Positions 25,633-34,690 are shown, counted from the first letter of the stretch. The stretch: 64,000 bases of DNA from Hymenobacter sp. 15J16-1T3B (GCF_020711235.1 NZ_JAJFAV010000012.1:1-64000), one strand, 5' to 3'. A program made the numbers and translations. The notes: a model not told the origin generated them from the sequence alone.

Positions 25633-27549
25633 TTAGGGCGCCGACTGACGGTAGAGCGAGTTGTCGAGCAGCCCAATGGTGAAGTACTGCGTTACCGCCC
25701 GCAGCTCGTCGCCGTAGCGGCGCAGTTTGTCGGCCGGGGGCGCGGGCAGGGGCTGGGCCGGCAGCTGGTGGGTGGCGTAGGGGTAGAGGCGCACCTCATT
25801 GTCGGCGGTTAGCTCGGTCACGTAGTCGCGGTGCACGAGGTAGTGCGCGCCGTTGGAGAGGAACAGCGCCCGGCCCGGCGCCTGCGGGTCGAACACGGAG
25901 TAGCCGAAGGGCAGCAGCTGCCGGGCGTCGGCCCCGTAGCCGAGAAAGTCGAGCACGGTGGCGGGCACGTCGGCCTGCTGGGTGACGCGGTGCGCGTCGG
26001 CCGTGGGCATGGGACGGCCCGGGTGGAAGAGCAGCAACGGGGTTTTGTACTCGCCGAGCAGGTTCTGGTAGGCCGGGGCCAGGCTCTGGGAGGTGTGGTC
26101 GGCCAGCACCACGAACAAGGTGTGCTGGTACCACGGCTGGCGGCTGGCCGTCTGGAAAAAGCGGCGCAGAGCGTAATCGGTATAGCCGATGGAGGCATGA
26201 ATGGGCAGCTGCCCCGGCGCAAAGCGGCCCTGGTACTGCGGCGGTACCGGAAAGGGCTCGTGCGAGGTCAGGGTGAAGACCGTGGAGAAAAACGGCTGCG
26301 GCTGCTGGCCGAGCTGCCGGGCAAAGTACTGCAGGTAGGGCTCGTCGTAGATGCCCCAGTGCCCGTCGAAATCCGGGCTTTGCGCCCCGCCAGGGTATTC
26401 CTCCAGGCCGTAGTACTGGCGGATGCCGGCCTTGCCGCTGAACACGTTGAAGCCCATCGTGCCATTCTGCGCCCCGTGAAACACCGAGGAGGCGTAGCCG
26501 TGGCGGCCCAGCAATTCGCCCAGGCCGTGCAGCTCGTCGGTCTGAAAGTTGGAGGTGATAAACGGCGACTCCATCAGGGCCGGCAGCCCGGCCAGCACCG
26601 CCGGCAACGACTCGATGGAGCGGCGGCCGTTGGCGTAATGCTCGCGCATGAGCAGCGCGCCGGGCGCCGTCGCCAGCGAATCGAAGAAGGGCGTGTAGCT
26701 CTTCTGCCCAGGGTTTTCGACACCGTTGTACTCCGAAGCGAAGCTCTCCACCAGCAGAATCACCACGTTATCGGGCGTCGGATTCGGCCGCGGCGCGGGG
26801 TAGTGCGGGGCCAGCGCGCTGGTAAGCGCCCACTCCGAGTCGAAGTACGCGGGCCGCTCCAGGGTTTTCTGCCCGAAGCTTTTGACGAAGGTAAACGTGC
26901 TGTTCAGCGCCACGTGCCCGAGCGAAGGCGGCGTCTGCACAAAGGCGTGACCGGGGCGCAAGGGCTTGAGCTGCAGGCCGCCGCGGATGCCGAGCACCGC
27001 CAGCCCCGCTACCAGGCCCAGTTCCAGCATGGCCCGGCCCATGCGCCAGAGGGCGTGGCGCGGCGTCTGCTCCGTGGGGCGGGCCGCGGGCATGGGGTAG
27101 AAGTACCACAGCAGCCCGAAGAGCACGGCGAAGGGCAACAGCAGAAACCAGTAGTGCCACACCAGCTGCCCCGCCTGCCGCTCAATGTCGCCGGTAATGG
27201 TGAACAGCTCGTCGGAGGTGCGCCGTCCGATAAACTTGAAGTACTGGCTGTCGATGATGTTCAGGGCTAGCCCCGGCGCGTTGAGCGTGAGGTACACCCC
27301 GCGCAGGGCCCGCTGCCAGCCGCGTCCGTACCAGGGTACGAACGAGAGCAGAATAAACGGCAGATTCAACAGCAGCAGCGCCGACAAATCAAACCGGAAC
27401 CCGTGCCAGAACGCCCACAGCGTCTCCGCCCCCGAGGCCTCCGCAAACACGCCGTAATTGGCCGCGAAGAACCCGAGGCGCAGCAGCAGGTACGCGGCCA
27501 GCAGCAGCGAAAACCGCCGTAGCAGCAGGCGAAGCAGGGGAGAGGGCAT
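25633..27549 (-). CDS. LTA synthase-like membrane sulfatase/phosphotransferase
   Basis: This 638-residue protein has about five N-terminal membrane helices (roughly 1-200) and an extracytoplasmic alkaline-phosphatase-type domain. The segment VVILLVESFASEYNG (about 262-276) holds the metal-binding Glu. The nucleophile Thr is expected in the segment around 310-320, and the metal site near the end reads VVLADHTSQSL. Bacteroidota make no lipoteichoic acid, so this is more likely a phosphoglycerol, phosphoethanolamine or similar head-group transferase acting on a lipid or glycan. The exact substrate is unknown. The intergenic gap on its 5' side is filled by a GTGAAGTTG-type inverted repeat. Confidence 0.88.
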   Translation of the reverse strand: MPSPLLRLLLRRFSLLLAAYLLLRLGFFAANYGVFAEASGAETLWAFWHGFRFDLSALLLLNLPFILLSFVPWYGRGWQRALRGVYLTLNAPGLALNIIDSQYFKFIGRRTSDELFTITGDIERQAGQLVWHYWFLLLPFAVLFGLLWYFYPMPAARPTEQTPRHALWRMGRAMLELGLVAGLAVLGIRGGLQLKPLRPGHAFVQTPPSLGHVALNSTFTFVKSFGQKTLERPAYFDSEWALTSALAPHYPAPRPNPTPDNVVILLVESFASEYNGVENPGQKSYTPFFDSLATAPGALLMREHYANGRRSIESLPAVLAGLPALMESPFITSNFQTDELHGLGELLGRHGYASSVFHGAQNGTMGFNVFSGKAGIRQYYGLEEYPGGAQSPDFDGHWGIYDEPYLQYFARQLGQQPQPFFSTVFTLTSHEPFPVPPQYQGRFAPGQLPIHASIGYTDYALRRFFQTASRQPWYQHTLFVVLADHTSQSLAPAYQNLLGEYKTPLLLFHPGRPMPTADAHRVTQQADVPATVLDFLGYGADARQLLPFGYSVFDPQAPGRALFLSNGAHYLVHRDYVTELTADNEVRLYPYATHQLPAQPLPAPPADKLRRYGDELRAVTQYFTIGLLDNSLYRQSAP

Positions 27550-27550
27550 T

Positions 27551-27643
27551 AGGTGGTGACGTTGTGAGTTTGTGAAGTTGGGAAATCGGCAAAGTGTCGT
27601 TTGAACGTCAAATTCACCATTTCACAACTTCACAAATTCACCT
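27551..27643. repeat. Inverted-repeat module, family GTGAAGTTGTGAA (copy 1)
   Basis: The left arm around 27564-27580 (GTGAGTTTGTGAAGTTG) and right arm at 27625-27641 are near-perfect inverses (one mismatch) separated by 44 bases. The module fills the whole gap between the LTA-synthase-like gene start and the stop of the SUKH gene. Related copies lie at 39528-39585 and 60562-60656. Confidence 0.8.
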
Positions 27644-27644
27644 T

Positions 27645-28244
27645 TTAATAATCCTTGCGCAGGCGAATTTGCTGGCCGGGCTTGAGCTTGACAATCTGCT
27701 TGTAAAGGTGGGCCAGGGAGTGCAGGCGCACTTCCGTGGGCATGCGCGTGAGCTCGAAGCTTTCGTCTTCGCTTTTCACGCACACCGGCGGGTAGATGGC
27801 CAGCAGTTCGCCGGGCTGCAGCAGGGCGCCGTACTCCATGAACTGGCCTACCGGGCCTAGGTCCAGGGCCTTGTCGGGAAAGCGCTGCACGCCTTCGATA
27901 AAGCCGGTGAAGTTCACGCCCAGGGGCTGGATTTCGCCGGTTTCCGCGTCGAGGAAGATGACCTCGCCGCGGCGCAGCAGAAACTGGTTGCCCACCGCAT
28001 CCTCGGCAAAGGGCAGGTCGGAGCGCTTCACGTTGCGGTAGTTGCGCCAGAAGGCGTTGGGGCCGTCCCAGGTTTCGCGGATGCTGTGCCAGAGGGGCTC
28101 TTTGCAGCAGCCGCGAATGTGCAGCCCGCCGAAGTAAGCCACCAAGCCGTTGTTTTGCAGCATAAACGACTGCATATCAAACGGCAGCAGCTTAAAGGTT
28201 GCCGCGTCGGATACCGGCTCCCCGATGTAGGTAATGTCTTTCAT
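27645..28244 (-). CDS. SMI1/KNR4 (SUKH) family protein
   Basis: The ATG giving MKDITYIGEP is chosen; an upstream TTG would add two residues. The 199-residue protein shows SUKH-type features: a strand-turn LQNNGLVAYFGGLHIRG near 28-44, the central FAEDAVGNQFLLRRGEVIFLDAETGEI (about 77-103), and a helical end. SUKH proteins include many toxin-immunity proteins but also housekeeping members. No toxin gene is adjacent, so an immunity role is not supported here. Confidence 0.75.
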   Translation of the reverse strand: MKDITYIGEPVSDAATFKLLPFDMQSFMLQNNGLVAYFGGLHIRGCCKEPLWHSIRETWDGPNAFWRNYRNVKRSDLPFAEDAVGNQFLLRRGEVIFLDAETGEIQPLGVNFTGFIEGVQRFPDKALDLGPVGQFMEYGALLQPGELLAIYPPVCVKSEDESFELTRMPTEVRLHSLAHLYKQIVKLKPGQQIRLRKDY

Positions 28245-28267
28245 ACTCAAAAAGAAAGCGGTTCAGC

Positions 28268-28306
28268 AAAAAGCCTCCCCGGCCACGGCGGGACGGGAAG
28301 GCTTTT
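28268..28306 (-). terminator. Terminator in the ald-SUKH gap
   Basis: A stem with one bulge (AAAAGCCTCCC and GGGAAGGCTTTT) followed by T on the minus strand. It would end transcripts from the alanine dehydrogenase gene before the SUKH gene. Confidence 0.7.
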
Positions 28307-28318
28307 GAGGAAATTCAA

Positions 28319-28405
28319 AATTAAAGAATGAGCAATTAAAAATGCGGCTTCGGGTGGCCCGGCTTGGCCTACGCCCCCATCATTTCTAATTCTCAGCTTT
28401 TAATT
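28319..28405. repeat. AT-rich inverted-repeat module
   Basis: The left arm AATTAAAGAATGAGCAATTA (28319-28338) and an imperfect inverse at about 28378-28405 flank a GC-rich core of about 33 bases. The arms are far more AT-rich than the surroundings. It follows the stop of ald on the minus strand. Confidence 0.65.
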
Positions 28406-28408
28406 GAC

Positions 28409-29539
28409 TTAGGCTACGTAGGCCGAGTCCAGCACCTTCGACACGTTGGTCAGGGGCAGGCCCCAGGCTTCGGCTACGCCTTTGTAGACCACCTCGCCGT
28501 TGACTACGTTCAGACCCAGGCGCAGGGCGTTGTCGCGGGTGCAAGCCTCGCGCCAGCCCAGGTTGGCCAGCTTGACGGCGTAGGGCAGGGTGGCGTTGGT
28601 CAGCGCCAGCGTGGAGGTGTAGGGCACCGCGCCGGGCATGTTGGCCACGCAGTAGTGCACCACGTCCTCGATGATGAAGGTCGGGTTTTCGTGGGTCGTG
28701 GGGGTGCAGGTTTCGATGCAACCGCCCTGGTCCACGGCCACGTCCACCACCACGGCGCCGGCTTTCATGTCCTTGAGCATGTCGCGGGTCACCAGGTGCG
28801 GGGCCTTGGCGCCCGGAATCAGCACGGCGCCGATAACCAGGTCGGCCGTCTTGATGGCTTCGCGGATGTTGTAGTCGTTGGAGTACTGAGTCACCACGTT
28901 CTTGGGCATGATGTCGTCCAGCTCGCGCAGGCGGTTCAGGCTGATGTCCATGATGGTCACCTGAGCGCCGAGGCCGGCGGCCACTTTGGCGGCGTTGGTG
29001 CCGACCACGCCGCCGCCCAGGATAAGCACTTCGGCGGGGCGCACGCCGGGCACGCCGCCCAGCAGGATGCCGCGGCCTTTCAGCGGCTTCTCCAGGTACT
29101 TAGCGCCTTCTTGCGGGGCCATGCGGCCGGCCACCTCGCTCATCGGCACCAGCAGGGGCAAGGAGCGGTTGGGCAGCTCTACCGTTTCGTAGGCCAGGCA
29201 GGTTGCCTTGCGCTCGATCATGGCGTGGGTCAGCTCTTCCGAGGAAGCGAAGTGGAAGTAGGTGAACAGCAGCTGACCTTCCTTGATCAGGCCGTACTCC
29301 TCCGAAATCGGCTCCTTTACTTTCACGATCATTTCGGCCTGCGCGTACACCTCCTCGATGGTCGGCAGCAGCAGCGCCCCGGCTTGCTCGTACTCGGCGT
29401 CGGAGAAGCCGCTGCCGATGCCGGCGCTGGCCTGTACGTACACCGTGTGGCCCGCTTTGCGGAATTCAGCTACACCGGCCGGCGTCACGCCCACGCGGTT
29501 TTCGTTGTTTTTAATCTCCTTCGGAACGCCGATGATCAT
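28409..29539 (-). CDS. ald: Alanine dehydrogenase
   Basis: The start is the ATG giving [17 protein letters not shown], the conserved N-terminus of the family; an upstream in-frame extension is non-homologous. The 376-residue enzyme has the substrate-site segment [11 protein letters not shown], catalytic Lys in VKVKEP, and catalytic His in FTYFHFA. Its Rossmann NAD-binding motif is [19 protein letters not shown] near 174-192. It interconverts alanine and pyruvate with NAD. Length is normal for the family. A perfect TAnnTTTG element lies 39 bases upstream. Confidence 0.95.
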   Translation of the reverse strand: MIIGVPKEIKNNENRVGVTPAGVAEFRKAGHTVYVQASAGIGSGFSDAEYEQAGALLLPTIEEVYAQAEMIVKVKEPISEEYGLIKEGQLLFTYFHFASSEELTHAMIERKATCLAYETVELPNRSLPLLVPMSEVAGRMAPQEGAKYLEKPLKGRGILLGGVPGVRPAEVLILGGGVVGTNAAKVAAGLGAQVTIMDISLNRLRELDDIMPKNVVTQYSNDYNIREAIKTADLVIGAVLIPGAKAPHLVTRDMLKDMKAGAVVVDVAVDQGGCIETCTPTTHENPTFIIEDVVHYCVANMPGAVPYTSTLALTNATLPYAVKLANLGWREACTRDNALRLGLNVVNGEVVYKGVAEAWGLPLTNVSKVLDSAYVA

Positions 29540-29578
29540 GGGAAAAATGCTGGGATGGGTTGACGGGGAAAACGCCGG

Positions 29579-29586
29579 CAAATATA
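29579..29586 (-). promoter_or_regulatory. -7 promoter element of ald
   Basis: TATATTTG on the minus strand is a perfect match to the Bacteroidota consensus, leaving a leader of about 30-39 bases. No correctly spaced TTG was found at -33. Confidence 0.55.
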
Positions 29587-29746
29587 GGCAAGGTTTCGCG
29601 CGAGCGGGCGAACAACAGTTAGTTTGCGCGAAAGAACCCGGCCCAGTAGCCCGCATCGGCCGCCGGGAGGAATGCCGGTGCAACCCCTCGCTGCCTTACC
29701 CCATGCTGTTCGGCCTTGAACCCCAGTCGGATGGGCCCGCTAGGGC

Positions 29747-30244
29747 CTAGAATCGATACCGGTTGCTCGGAATTTCAATAACCCGCGCAAACGAACCCGC
29801 CGGGGAATACACCCGCGGGTGATAAAACAACTGCAGTTGGTAATCGGCCTGGGTTTGCGGCCGCGTCGGGCCGCCGAAGCGGCTCAGGGGCAGCTCGTAG
29901 GTACGCGTGACGCTGCCGTGGGGCGGCACGGTGATGCGCTGGTCCTTGCTGCGGCGCATGTGCAGCTCCCAGGGCAGGGCCTGCCCGTTGACCCACACTA
30001 CCGGCAGGCAGGCCTGCGTCTGCGCCGGATCCGACACCACGAAGGGCAAATCGTTTTGGTTGACCAGCTCCACCGTGGCGCGCACGCCTTCCAGGTCGGT
30101 GCCGGGCGTGATGGGCGGCAGACTCACGCGCACTTGCAGGCCGTACTGCGGCGTGACGCGGGGCGAGCGGACGTTGCGGGCACAGCCGCCGAGCAGGGTG
30201 GCGGCGCCGGCCAGTAAGAGCAGAGCGGGTAGGGGAAAACGCAT
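29747..30244 (-). CDS. Predicted lipoprotein of unknown function
   Basis: The start is the ATG giving MRFPLPALLLL, with lipobox LLGG-C (Cys21). The remaining roughly 145 residues are beta-rich. The pattern VRATVELVNQNDLPFVV then ITVPPHGSVTRTYELPLSRFG then YQLQLFYHP resembles an Ig-like or BsuPI-type fold, but no family is named with confidence. No operon partner is apparent. Confidence 0.75.
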   Translation of the reverse strand: MRFPLPALLLLAGAATLLGGCARNVRSPRVTPQYGLQVRVSLPPITPGTDLEGVRATVELVNQNDLPFVVSDPAQTQACLPVVWVNGQALPWELHMRRSKDQRITVPPHGSVTRTYELPLSRFGGPTRPQTQADYQLQLFYHPRVYSPAGSFARVIEIPSNRYRF

Positions 30245-30303
30245 AACCAAGTTTGTTGAGAGGGAAGGGAAGCAAAGCGCCGGAGCGCGTAGGCGGCGTA
30301 CCT

Positions 30304-30336
30304 AAAAAATAATGCCACGACCGACGGCCGTGGCAT
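30304..30336 (-). terminator. Terminator of the DUF1573 transcript
   Basis: An 8-bp stem (ATGCCACG and its complement, 9-nt loop) followed by a T6 run on the minus strand, 156 bases after the DUF1573 stop. Confidence 0.8.
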
Positions 30337-30360
30337 CAAAACTGGGGGAATTTGCGCAGC

Positions 30361-30463
30361 AGCGTCAGAACCAGCGGGAAAGAATCGATGGACCGACGCT
30401 GTTTGAAAGTCGACTGTCAACTTTCATCTGCCGGACGCCAGATGAAGAATGATATACTCATTC
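30361..30463. other. Run of four short stem-loops in the 3' region of the DUF1573 gene
   Basis: Four small inverted repeats occur in a row: AGCGTC/GACGCT (30361-30400), TGAAAGT/ACTTTCA (30404-30426), TCATCTG/CAGATGA (30424-30445) and GAATGA/TCATTC (30447-30463). They lie between the gene stop and its terminator. This could be a structured 3' UTR or a small RNA; no coding frame is convincing. Confidence 0.45.
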
Positions 30464-30491
30464 GTTCAGACCGGCGCCAGCATCCGGGACC

Positions 30492-31283
30492 TTATTTAAA
30501 CGGCACGGCCGCGCTGCCTTCTTTCAGCATGCTCTGCTGGGTCAGGCTCTGCACGATGTTAGCTTTCAGGGTAATCTTGGGGTCCGAGGCGGTGATGTCG
30601 TTGGAGTGCAAGGTCACCACGTCGGTCATCTGGCCCACTTGGCGCTGGGCGTACTGCAGCTCCAGCGTAGCCGATTCGCCCGGCTTCAGGGCTTTGGGCA
30701 GGCTTTTCACCGTCACGCAGTAGCAGCTGGAGGTAATAGGGCTCAGTTCCAGGTTGGACTTTCCGGTGTTTTTCACCGTGAACTTGGCCACGGGCTGCTG
30801 GCCCGACTCCATCTTGCCGAAGTCGTGCGTGGCGCGGTCCAGCGTGAGCTTGGGCGACTTGGCCAGCTCGGCCGGCGAGTAGGTTTTGGTCATTTCGGCC
30901 TTGTCGACCACCGTGCCGGTGATGCTGAGCACCATCGACGGCTCCTTGGCGTTGCTGGTCACCGTCACGGTCTTGTTGAACTGGCCGGGCCGGCCGGCAC
31001 TGTTGTAAGCGGCGCGGATAAAGCCGGTTTTGCCGGGCAGCACGGGCGTTTTGGTCCAGTCCGGGGTGGTGCAGCCGCAGGAAGCCTGCACGTTGGCAAT
31101 GACCACGGGCTGGTTGCCGGTGTTGGTGAACTTAAACTCGTGGGTGGCCAAGACGCCCTCGGCTACTTTCTTGAAGTCGTGGGCGGTTTCGGTAAACTGG
31201 AGCACGCCCTGCGCCAGCGCGCCGAGCGAGGTGAACAGTAGCAGGGCCAGGCCCAGCAAGGAAGTAAAGATGTGACGCACCAT
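30492..31283 (-). CDS. Secreted DUF1573-domain protein (two repeats)
   Basis: The start is the ATG giving MVRHIFTSLLG, with a signal peptide ending ALA-Q; an upstream in-frame extension is not part of the protein. The 263-residue product carries two Ig-like DUF1573 units. The first has THEFKFTNTGNQPVVI and SCGCTTPDW; the second has AKFTVKNTGKSNLEL and SCYCVTV. DUF1573 proteins are abundant periplasmic or surface proteins of Bacteroidota with no settled function. A divergent promoter pair separates it from the E1 gene. Confidence 0.88.
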   Translation of the reverse strand: MVRHIFTSLLGLALLLFTSLGALAQGVLQFTETAHDFKKVAEGVLATHEFKFTNTGNQPVVIANVQASCGCTTPDWTKTPVLPGKTGFIRAAYNSAGRPGQFNKTVTVTSNAKEPSMVLSITGTVVDKAEMTKTYSPAELAKSPKLTLDRATHDFGKMESGQQPVAKFTVKNTGKSNLELSPITSSCYCVTVKSLPKALKPGESATLELQYAQRQVGQMTDVVTLHSNDITASDPKITLKANIVQSLTQQSMLKEGSAAVPFK

Positions 31284-31376
31284 AGCGGAAGAGTTGAAAA
31301 TCAGCGGAAGCCGGCCCGCAACAACAGCGCCGGGCCGTGAAGGCGCGGTGAAGCTACGCCGCGCCGCGAACCAGAG

Positions 31377-31384
31377 CAAATATA
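31377..31384 (-). promoter_or_regulatory. -7 promoter element of the DUF1573 gene
   Basis: TATATTTG on the minus strand (perfect TAnnTTTG), giving a leader of about 90 bases that contains GC-rich inverted repeats. Confidence 0.5.
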
Positions 31385-31447
31385 ACCATAACCCGCGGCT
31401 GATGCACGCCGCCGAGGTAAGGTCCGTACCCTAACGCTCGTTTTGCG

Positions 31448-31455
31448 TACTTTTG
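31448..31455 (+). promoter_or_regulatory. -7 promoter element of the fused E1 gene
   Basis: TACTTTTG on the plus strand matches TAnnTTTG and lies 76 bases before the chosen start codon, back to back with the DUF1573 promoter. Confidence 0.5.
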
Positions 31456-31531
31456 CCTGCCTGCCGTGCGGTCAGGCCGCCCCGCCCACCGGGCGTCTGC
31501 TCCCCCAATCCATTCCCCCAGTATCCACTGC

Positions 31532-33952
31532 ATGTCCACCGCCGACTCGGCCGTAGCTTCGGCCGCCGCCACGCTTAGCAAGGAAGAGCTGCTCCGCGAT
31601 TACCGCCTCGGCTGGGAAAGCCGGCAGGCGTCGCTTGCCGGCCGCAAAGAAGTATTCATGGGCAAGGCCAAGTTTGGCATCTTCGGCGACGGCAAAGAGC
31701 TGCCGCAGCTGGCCATGGCCCGGGCCTTCCGCCCCGGCGACTGGCGCTCCGGCTACTACCGCGACCAGACCTTCATGCTCGCCACCGGCGAGCTGACCCT
31801 GCAACAGTACTTCGCCCAGCTTTACGCCCACCCCGACGTGGAGGCCGAACCCAGCACCGCCGGCCGCGCCATGAACGGCCACTTCGGCACCCGCATCCTC
31901 GACGAGGACGGGCAGTTCAAAGACCAGCTGGCCAGCAAAAACTCCTCCGCCGACATTTCGCCCACCGGCGGGCAGATGCCCCGCCTCGTGGGCCTGGCTT
32001 ACGCCTCCAAGCTCTACCGCCAGAACCCCGAGCTGGCCCAGTTCGCGCAGTTCTCGCGCAACGGCGACGAAGTGGCCTTCGGCACCATCGGCAACGCCAG
32101 CACCTCCGAGGGCATGTTCTTCGAGGCCATCAACGCCGCCGGGGTGCTGCAGGTACCCATGCTGATGAGCGTTTGGGACGACCACTACGGCATTTCGGTG
32201 CCGGCCGAGTACCAGACCACTAAGCAGAGCATCAGCGAAATTCTGATGGGCTTCCAGCGCAACGCGCCGGGCGAGCAAGGCTTCGAAATCTTCGTGGTAA
32301 AGGGCTGGGACTACGCCGCCCTCGTCGACACCTACCAGCGCGCCGCTGAGGTCTGCCGCCGGGAGCACGTGCCGGTGCTCATTCACGTGACGGAGCTGAC
32401 CCAGCCCCAGGGCCACTCCACCTCCGGCTCGCACGAGCGGTACAAGAGCAAGGACCGCCTGGGCTGGGAGCAGGAGTTTGACTGCCTGCGCCAGCTGCGC
32501 CTGTGGCTGCTGCAGGAAGGCCACGCCACCGAAGCCGAGCTGGATCAGATCGAGAACGAAGCCAAGGACACTGTGCGCCAAGCCCGCGCGGCCGCCTGGG
32601 AAGCCTTCTTCAACCCCATCAAGCAGGAGCGCGACGAAGTGGTGCAGCTGCTCAACGGGCTGGCTACTGAAGCCGGCCGCGAAAACGAGCTGCACGAGCT
32701 GATTCACCAGCTGGAGCACAACCCGACGCCCATCCGCGCCGATTTGATGCGCGCCGTGCGCAAGGCCCTGCGCCAGGTGCGCGACCTGAAGCGCAGCTTC
32801 GCCCGCGCCGAGCTGCGCCGCTGGCACGAGCAAGCCCTGGCCGACAACGCCGACCGCTACAATTCCCACCTGCACAGCCAGAGCGAAGACGCCGCCCTGC
32901 ACGTGGAGGAAGTGAAAGCTGAGTACGCCGCCGACGCCCCGCAAGTGGACGGCCGCGAGGTGCTGCAGGCCTGCTTCGACGCCATGTTCCAGCGCGACCC
33001 GCGCGTATTTGCCATCGGTGAAGACGTGGGCCGCATCGGCGACGTAAACCAGGCCTTTGCCGGCCTGCAGGAGAAATTCGGCGAGCTGCGCATCACCGAC
33101 ACCGGCATCCGCGAGTGCACCATTGTGGGCCAGGGCATCGGGGCGGCGCTGCGCGGGCTGCGGCCCATCACCGAAATCCAGTACCTGGATTACCTGCTCT
33201 ACGCCATCCAAATCCTCAGCGACGACGTGGCCTGCCTGCAGTACCGCACCAAGGGCGGGCAAAAAGCCCCGCTCATCGTGCGCACCCGCGGGCACCGCTT
33301 GGAAGGCATCTGGCACTCCGGCTCCCCGATTCAAATGATTCTGGGCGCCGTGCGCGGCATGTACCTCTGCGTGCCCCGCGACATGACCCAGGCCGCCGGC
33401 TTCTACAACACCCTGCTCAAGGGCGACGACCCGGCCATTGTCATCGAGCCGCTCAACGGCTACCGCCTCAAGGAACGCCTGCCCGCCAACATCGGCGAAT
33501 TCACCGTGCCGCTGGGCGTGCCGGAAGTGCTGCGCCCGGGCACCGACGTGACCGTGGTGACTTACGGCTCGATGTGCCGTATCGTCATGGACGCGGCCAA
33601 GCAGTTGGAGCAGGTGGGCGTGTCAGTTGAAGTCATCGACGTGCAGACCCTGCTGCCCTTCGACCGCGAAGGCGTGATTCTGGAGTCGATTCAGAAAACC
33701 AACCGGGTGGTCTTCGCCGACGAGGACGTGCCCGGCGGGGCTTCGGCCTACATGCTGCAGCAGGTGCTCGACGAGCAGGGCGGCTACCGCTTCCTCGACT
33801 CGCAGCCGCGCTGCCTCGCGGCCCAGCCCCACCGCCCGCCCTACGGCTCCGACGGCGACTATTTCAGCAAGCCCAACGCCGAAGACGTGTTCGACGTGGT
33901 GTACGAGCTGATGCAGGAAGCCGCGCCCGGGCAGTTTCCGAGCATCTACTAG
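31532..33952 (+). CDS. Fused alpha/beta E1 subunit of a 2-oxoacid dehydrogenase complex
   Basis: The start is the ATG giving MSTADSAVAS. The 806-residue protein joins two thiamine-diphosphate enzyme subunits. The alpha part (about 1-420) has the FGTIGNASTSEGMFFEAIN cofactor loop, YGISVPAEYQTT, and a phosphorylation-loop-like GSHERYKSKDR. The beta part (about 475-806) has AIGEDVGRIGDVNQAF, GIRECTIVGQGIGAAL and the C-terminal VVFADEDVPGGASAYML. It decarboxylates a 2-oxoacid (branched-chain or pyruvate) and transfers the acyl group to lipoyl-E2. Such fusions are common in Bacteroidota. E2 and E3 genes are not in the window, so the exact complex cannot be told. Confidence 0.92.
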   Translation: MSTADSAVASAAATLSKEELLRDYRLGWESRQASLAGRKEVFMGKAKFGIFGDGKELPQLAMARAFRPGDWRSGYYRDQTFMLATGELTLQQYFAQLYAHPDVEAEPSTAGRAMNGHFGTRILDEDGQFKDQLASKNSSADISPTGGQMPRLVGLAYASKLYRQNPELAQFAQFSRNGDEVAFGTIGNASTSEGMFFEAINAAGVLQVPMLMSVWDDHYGISVPAEYQTTKQSISEILMGFQRNAPGEQGFEIFVVKGWDYAALVDTYQRAAEVCRREHVPVLIHVTELTQPQGHSTSGSHERYKSKDRLGWEQEFDCLRQLRLWLLQEGHATEAELDQIENEAKDTVRQARAAAWEAFFNPIKQERDEVVQLLNGLATEAGRENELHELIHQLEHNPTPIRADLMRAVRKALRQVRDLKRSFARAELRRWHEQALADNADRYNSHLHSQSEDAALHVEEVKAEYAADAPQVDGREVLQACFDAMFQRDPRVFAIGEDVGRIGDVNQAFAGLQEKFGELRITDTGIRECTIVGQGIGAALRGLRPITEIQYLDYLLYAIQILSDDVACLQYRTKGGQKAPLIVRTRGHRLEGIWHSGSPIQMILGAVRGMYLCVPRDMTQAAGFYNTLLKGDDPAIVIEPLNGYRLKERLPANIGEFTVPLGVPEVLRPGTDVTVVTYGSMCRIVMDAAKQLEQVGVSVEVIDVQTLLPFDREGVILESIQKTNRVVFADEDVPGGASAYMLQQVLDEQGGYRFLDSQPRCLAAQPHRPPYGSDGDYFSKPNAEDVFDVVYELMQEAAPGQFPSIY

Positions 33953-33977
33953 CCCCGACCTCAGCGGCTGAAAACGC

Positions 33978-34017
33978 AACCGCCCCGCCGTCGGCACAGG
34001 CCGATGGCGGGGCGGTT
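33978..34017 (+). terminator. Terminator after the fused E1 gene
   Basis: An 18-bp stem with one mismatch (arm begins AACCGCCCCGCCG, 4-nt loop), 25 bases after the stop codon. It also faces the end of the convergent minus-strand lipoprotein gene. Confidence 0.85.
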
Positions 34018-34038
34018 TAGGTTGGCCGCGGGCAGCGC

Positions 34039-34578
34039 TTAGGGCAGCACGTATTCTTCGGTGGTGATGACGTTGCTCTTGTTCTTGGCGCGGTCGTAGA
34101 TGTAGATGTCGAATTTGACCTTGTTGCCGGGCGCGTACTGCGGGTAGTTGATCGGGAAGCCGTTGCCCTTGTTGATGTTGTAGGTCAGCTCGCCGCGAAT
34201 GGGCTGCGCCTTGGCGTCGGCGGCCAGCATGCGTGCGAAGGTGCCGTTAAACGACAGATCCTCCACAAACTGGTTTGTGCGGCTGTTGAACACGTACATC
34301 TTCGCATAGTAGTTGAAGTTGTAGGGCGGCGCGTTGTACGGCGGGGAGTTCAGGTCTTCGGCGGCGAGGCCCAGGTCGCCGTCACCATCTTTGTAGGTGA
34401 TGGTGACAAAGATTTCGTTGACGTCCGTTTCCGGGGCCGGTTTGTCCACGCGCTCCGCCCGCATGCTTTTGAACTCGATGGAGGGCTCCACCGGGTAATC
34501 CGGCGCCGGTTCGCAGGAAAACACGAGCAACGGCGCGGCGGCGGTAAGCAAGCTCGAAAGTAGACGTGTGCGTAGCAT
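34039..34578 (-). CDS. Predicted lipoprotein of unknown function
   Basis: The start is the ATG giving MLRTRLLSSLL, placing lipobox LVFS-C at Cys22. The mature part (about 157 residues) has a beta-sandwich pattern with EIFVTITYKDGDGDLGL (about 80-96). It ends in KVKFDIYIYDRAKNKSNVITTEEYVL. The KDGDGDLGL segment is frequent in Bacteroidota surface lipoproteins, but no activity is known to me. It converges on the E1 terminator. Confidence 0.78.
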   Translation of the reverse strand: MLRTRLLSSLLTAAAPLLVFSCEPAPDYPVEPSIEFKSMRAERVDKPAPETDVNEIFVTITYKDGDGDLGLAAEDLNSPPYNAPPYNFNYYAKMYVFNSRTNQFVEDLSFNGTFARMLAADAKAQPIRGELTYNINKGNGFPINYPQYAPGNKVKFDIYIYDRAKNKSNVITTEEYVLP

Positions 34579-34690
34579 AGGAACTGGTAAGGCTGGCGTG
34601 AACATCCGGCGGCAAAAAGTACGCATTAATATCCTCTGAACGCGCAAGGGCCGCATTTGTTATGCCCTTTCCAAACCCGGTTTCCGAGCA

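Noticed and set aside
25633-27549. Lipoteichoic acid synthase in the strict sense
   Set aside because: Gram-negative Bacteroidota make no lipoteichoic acid; the family name only gives the fold and chemistry.
27645-28244. Toxin-immunity locus based on the SUKH protein
   Set aside because: No toxin-like gene is adjacent; SUKH proteins are also common outside such loci.
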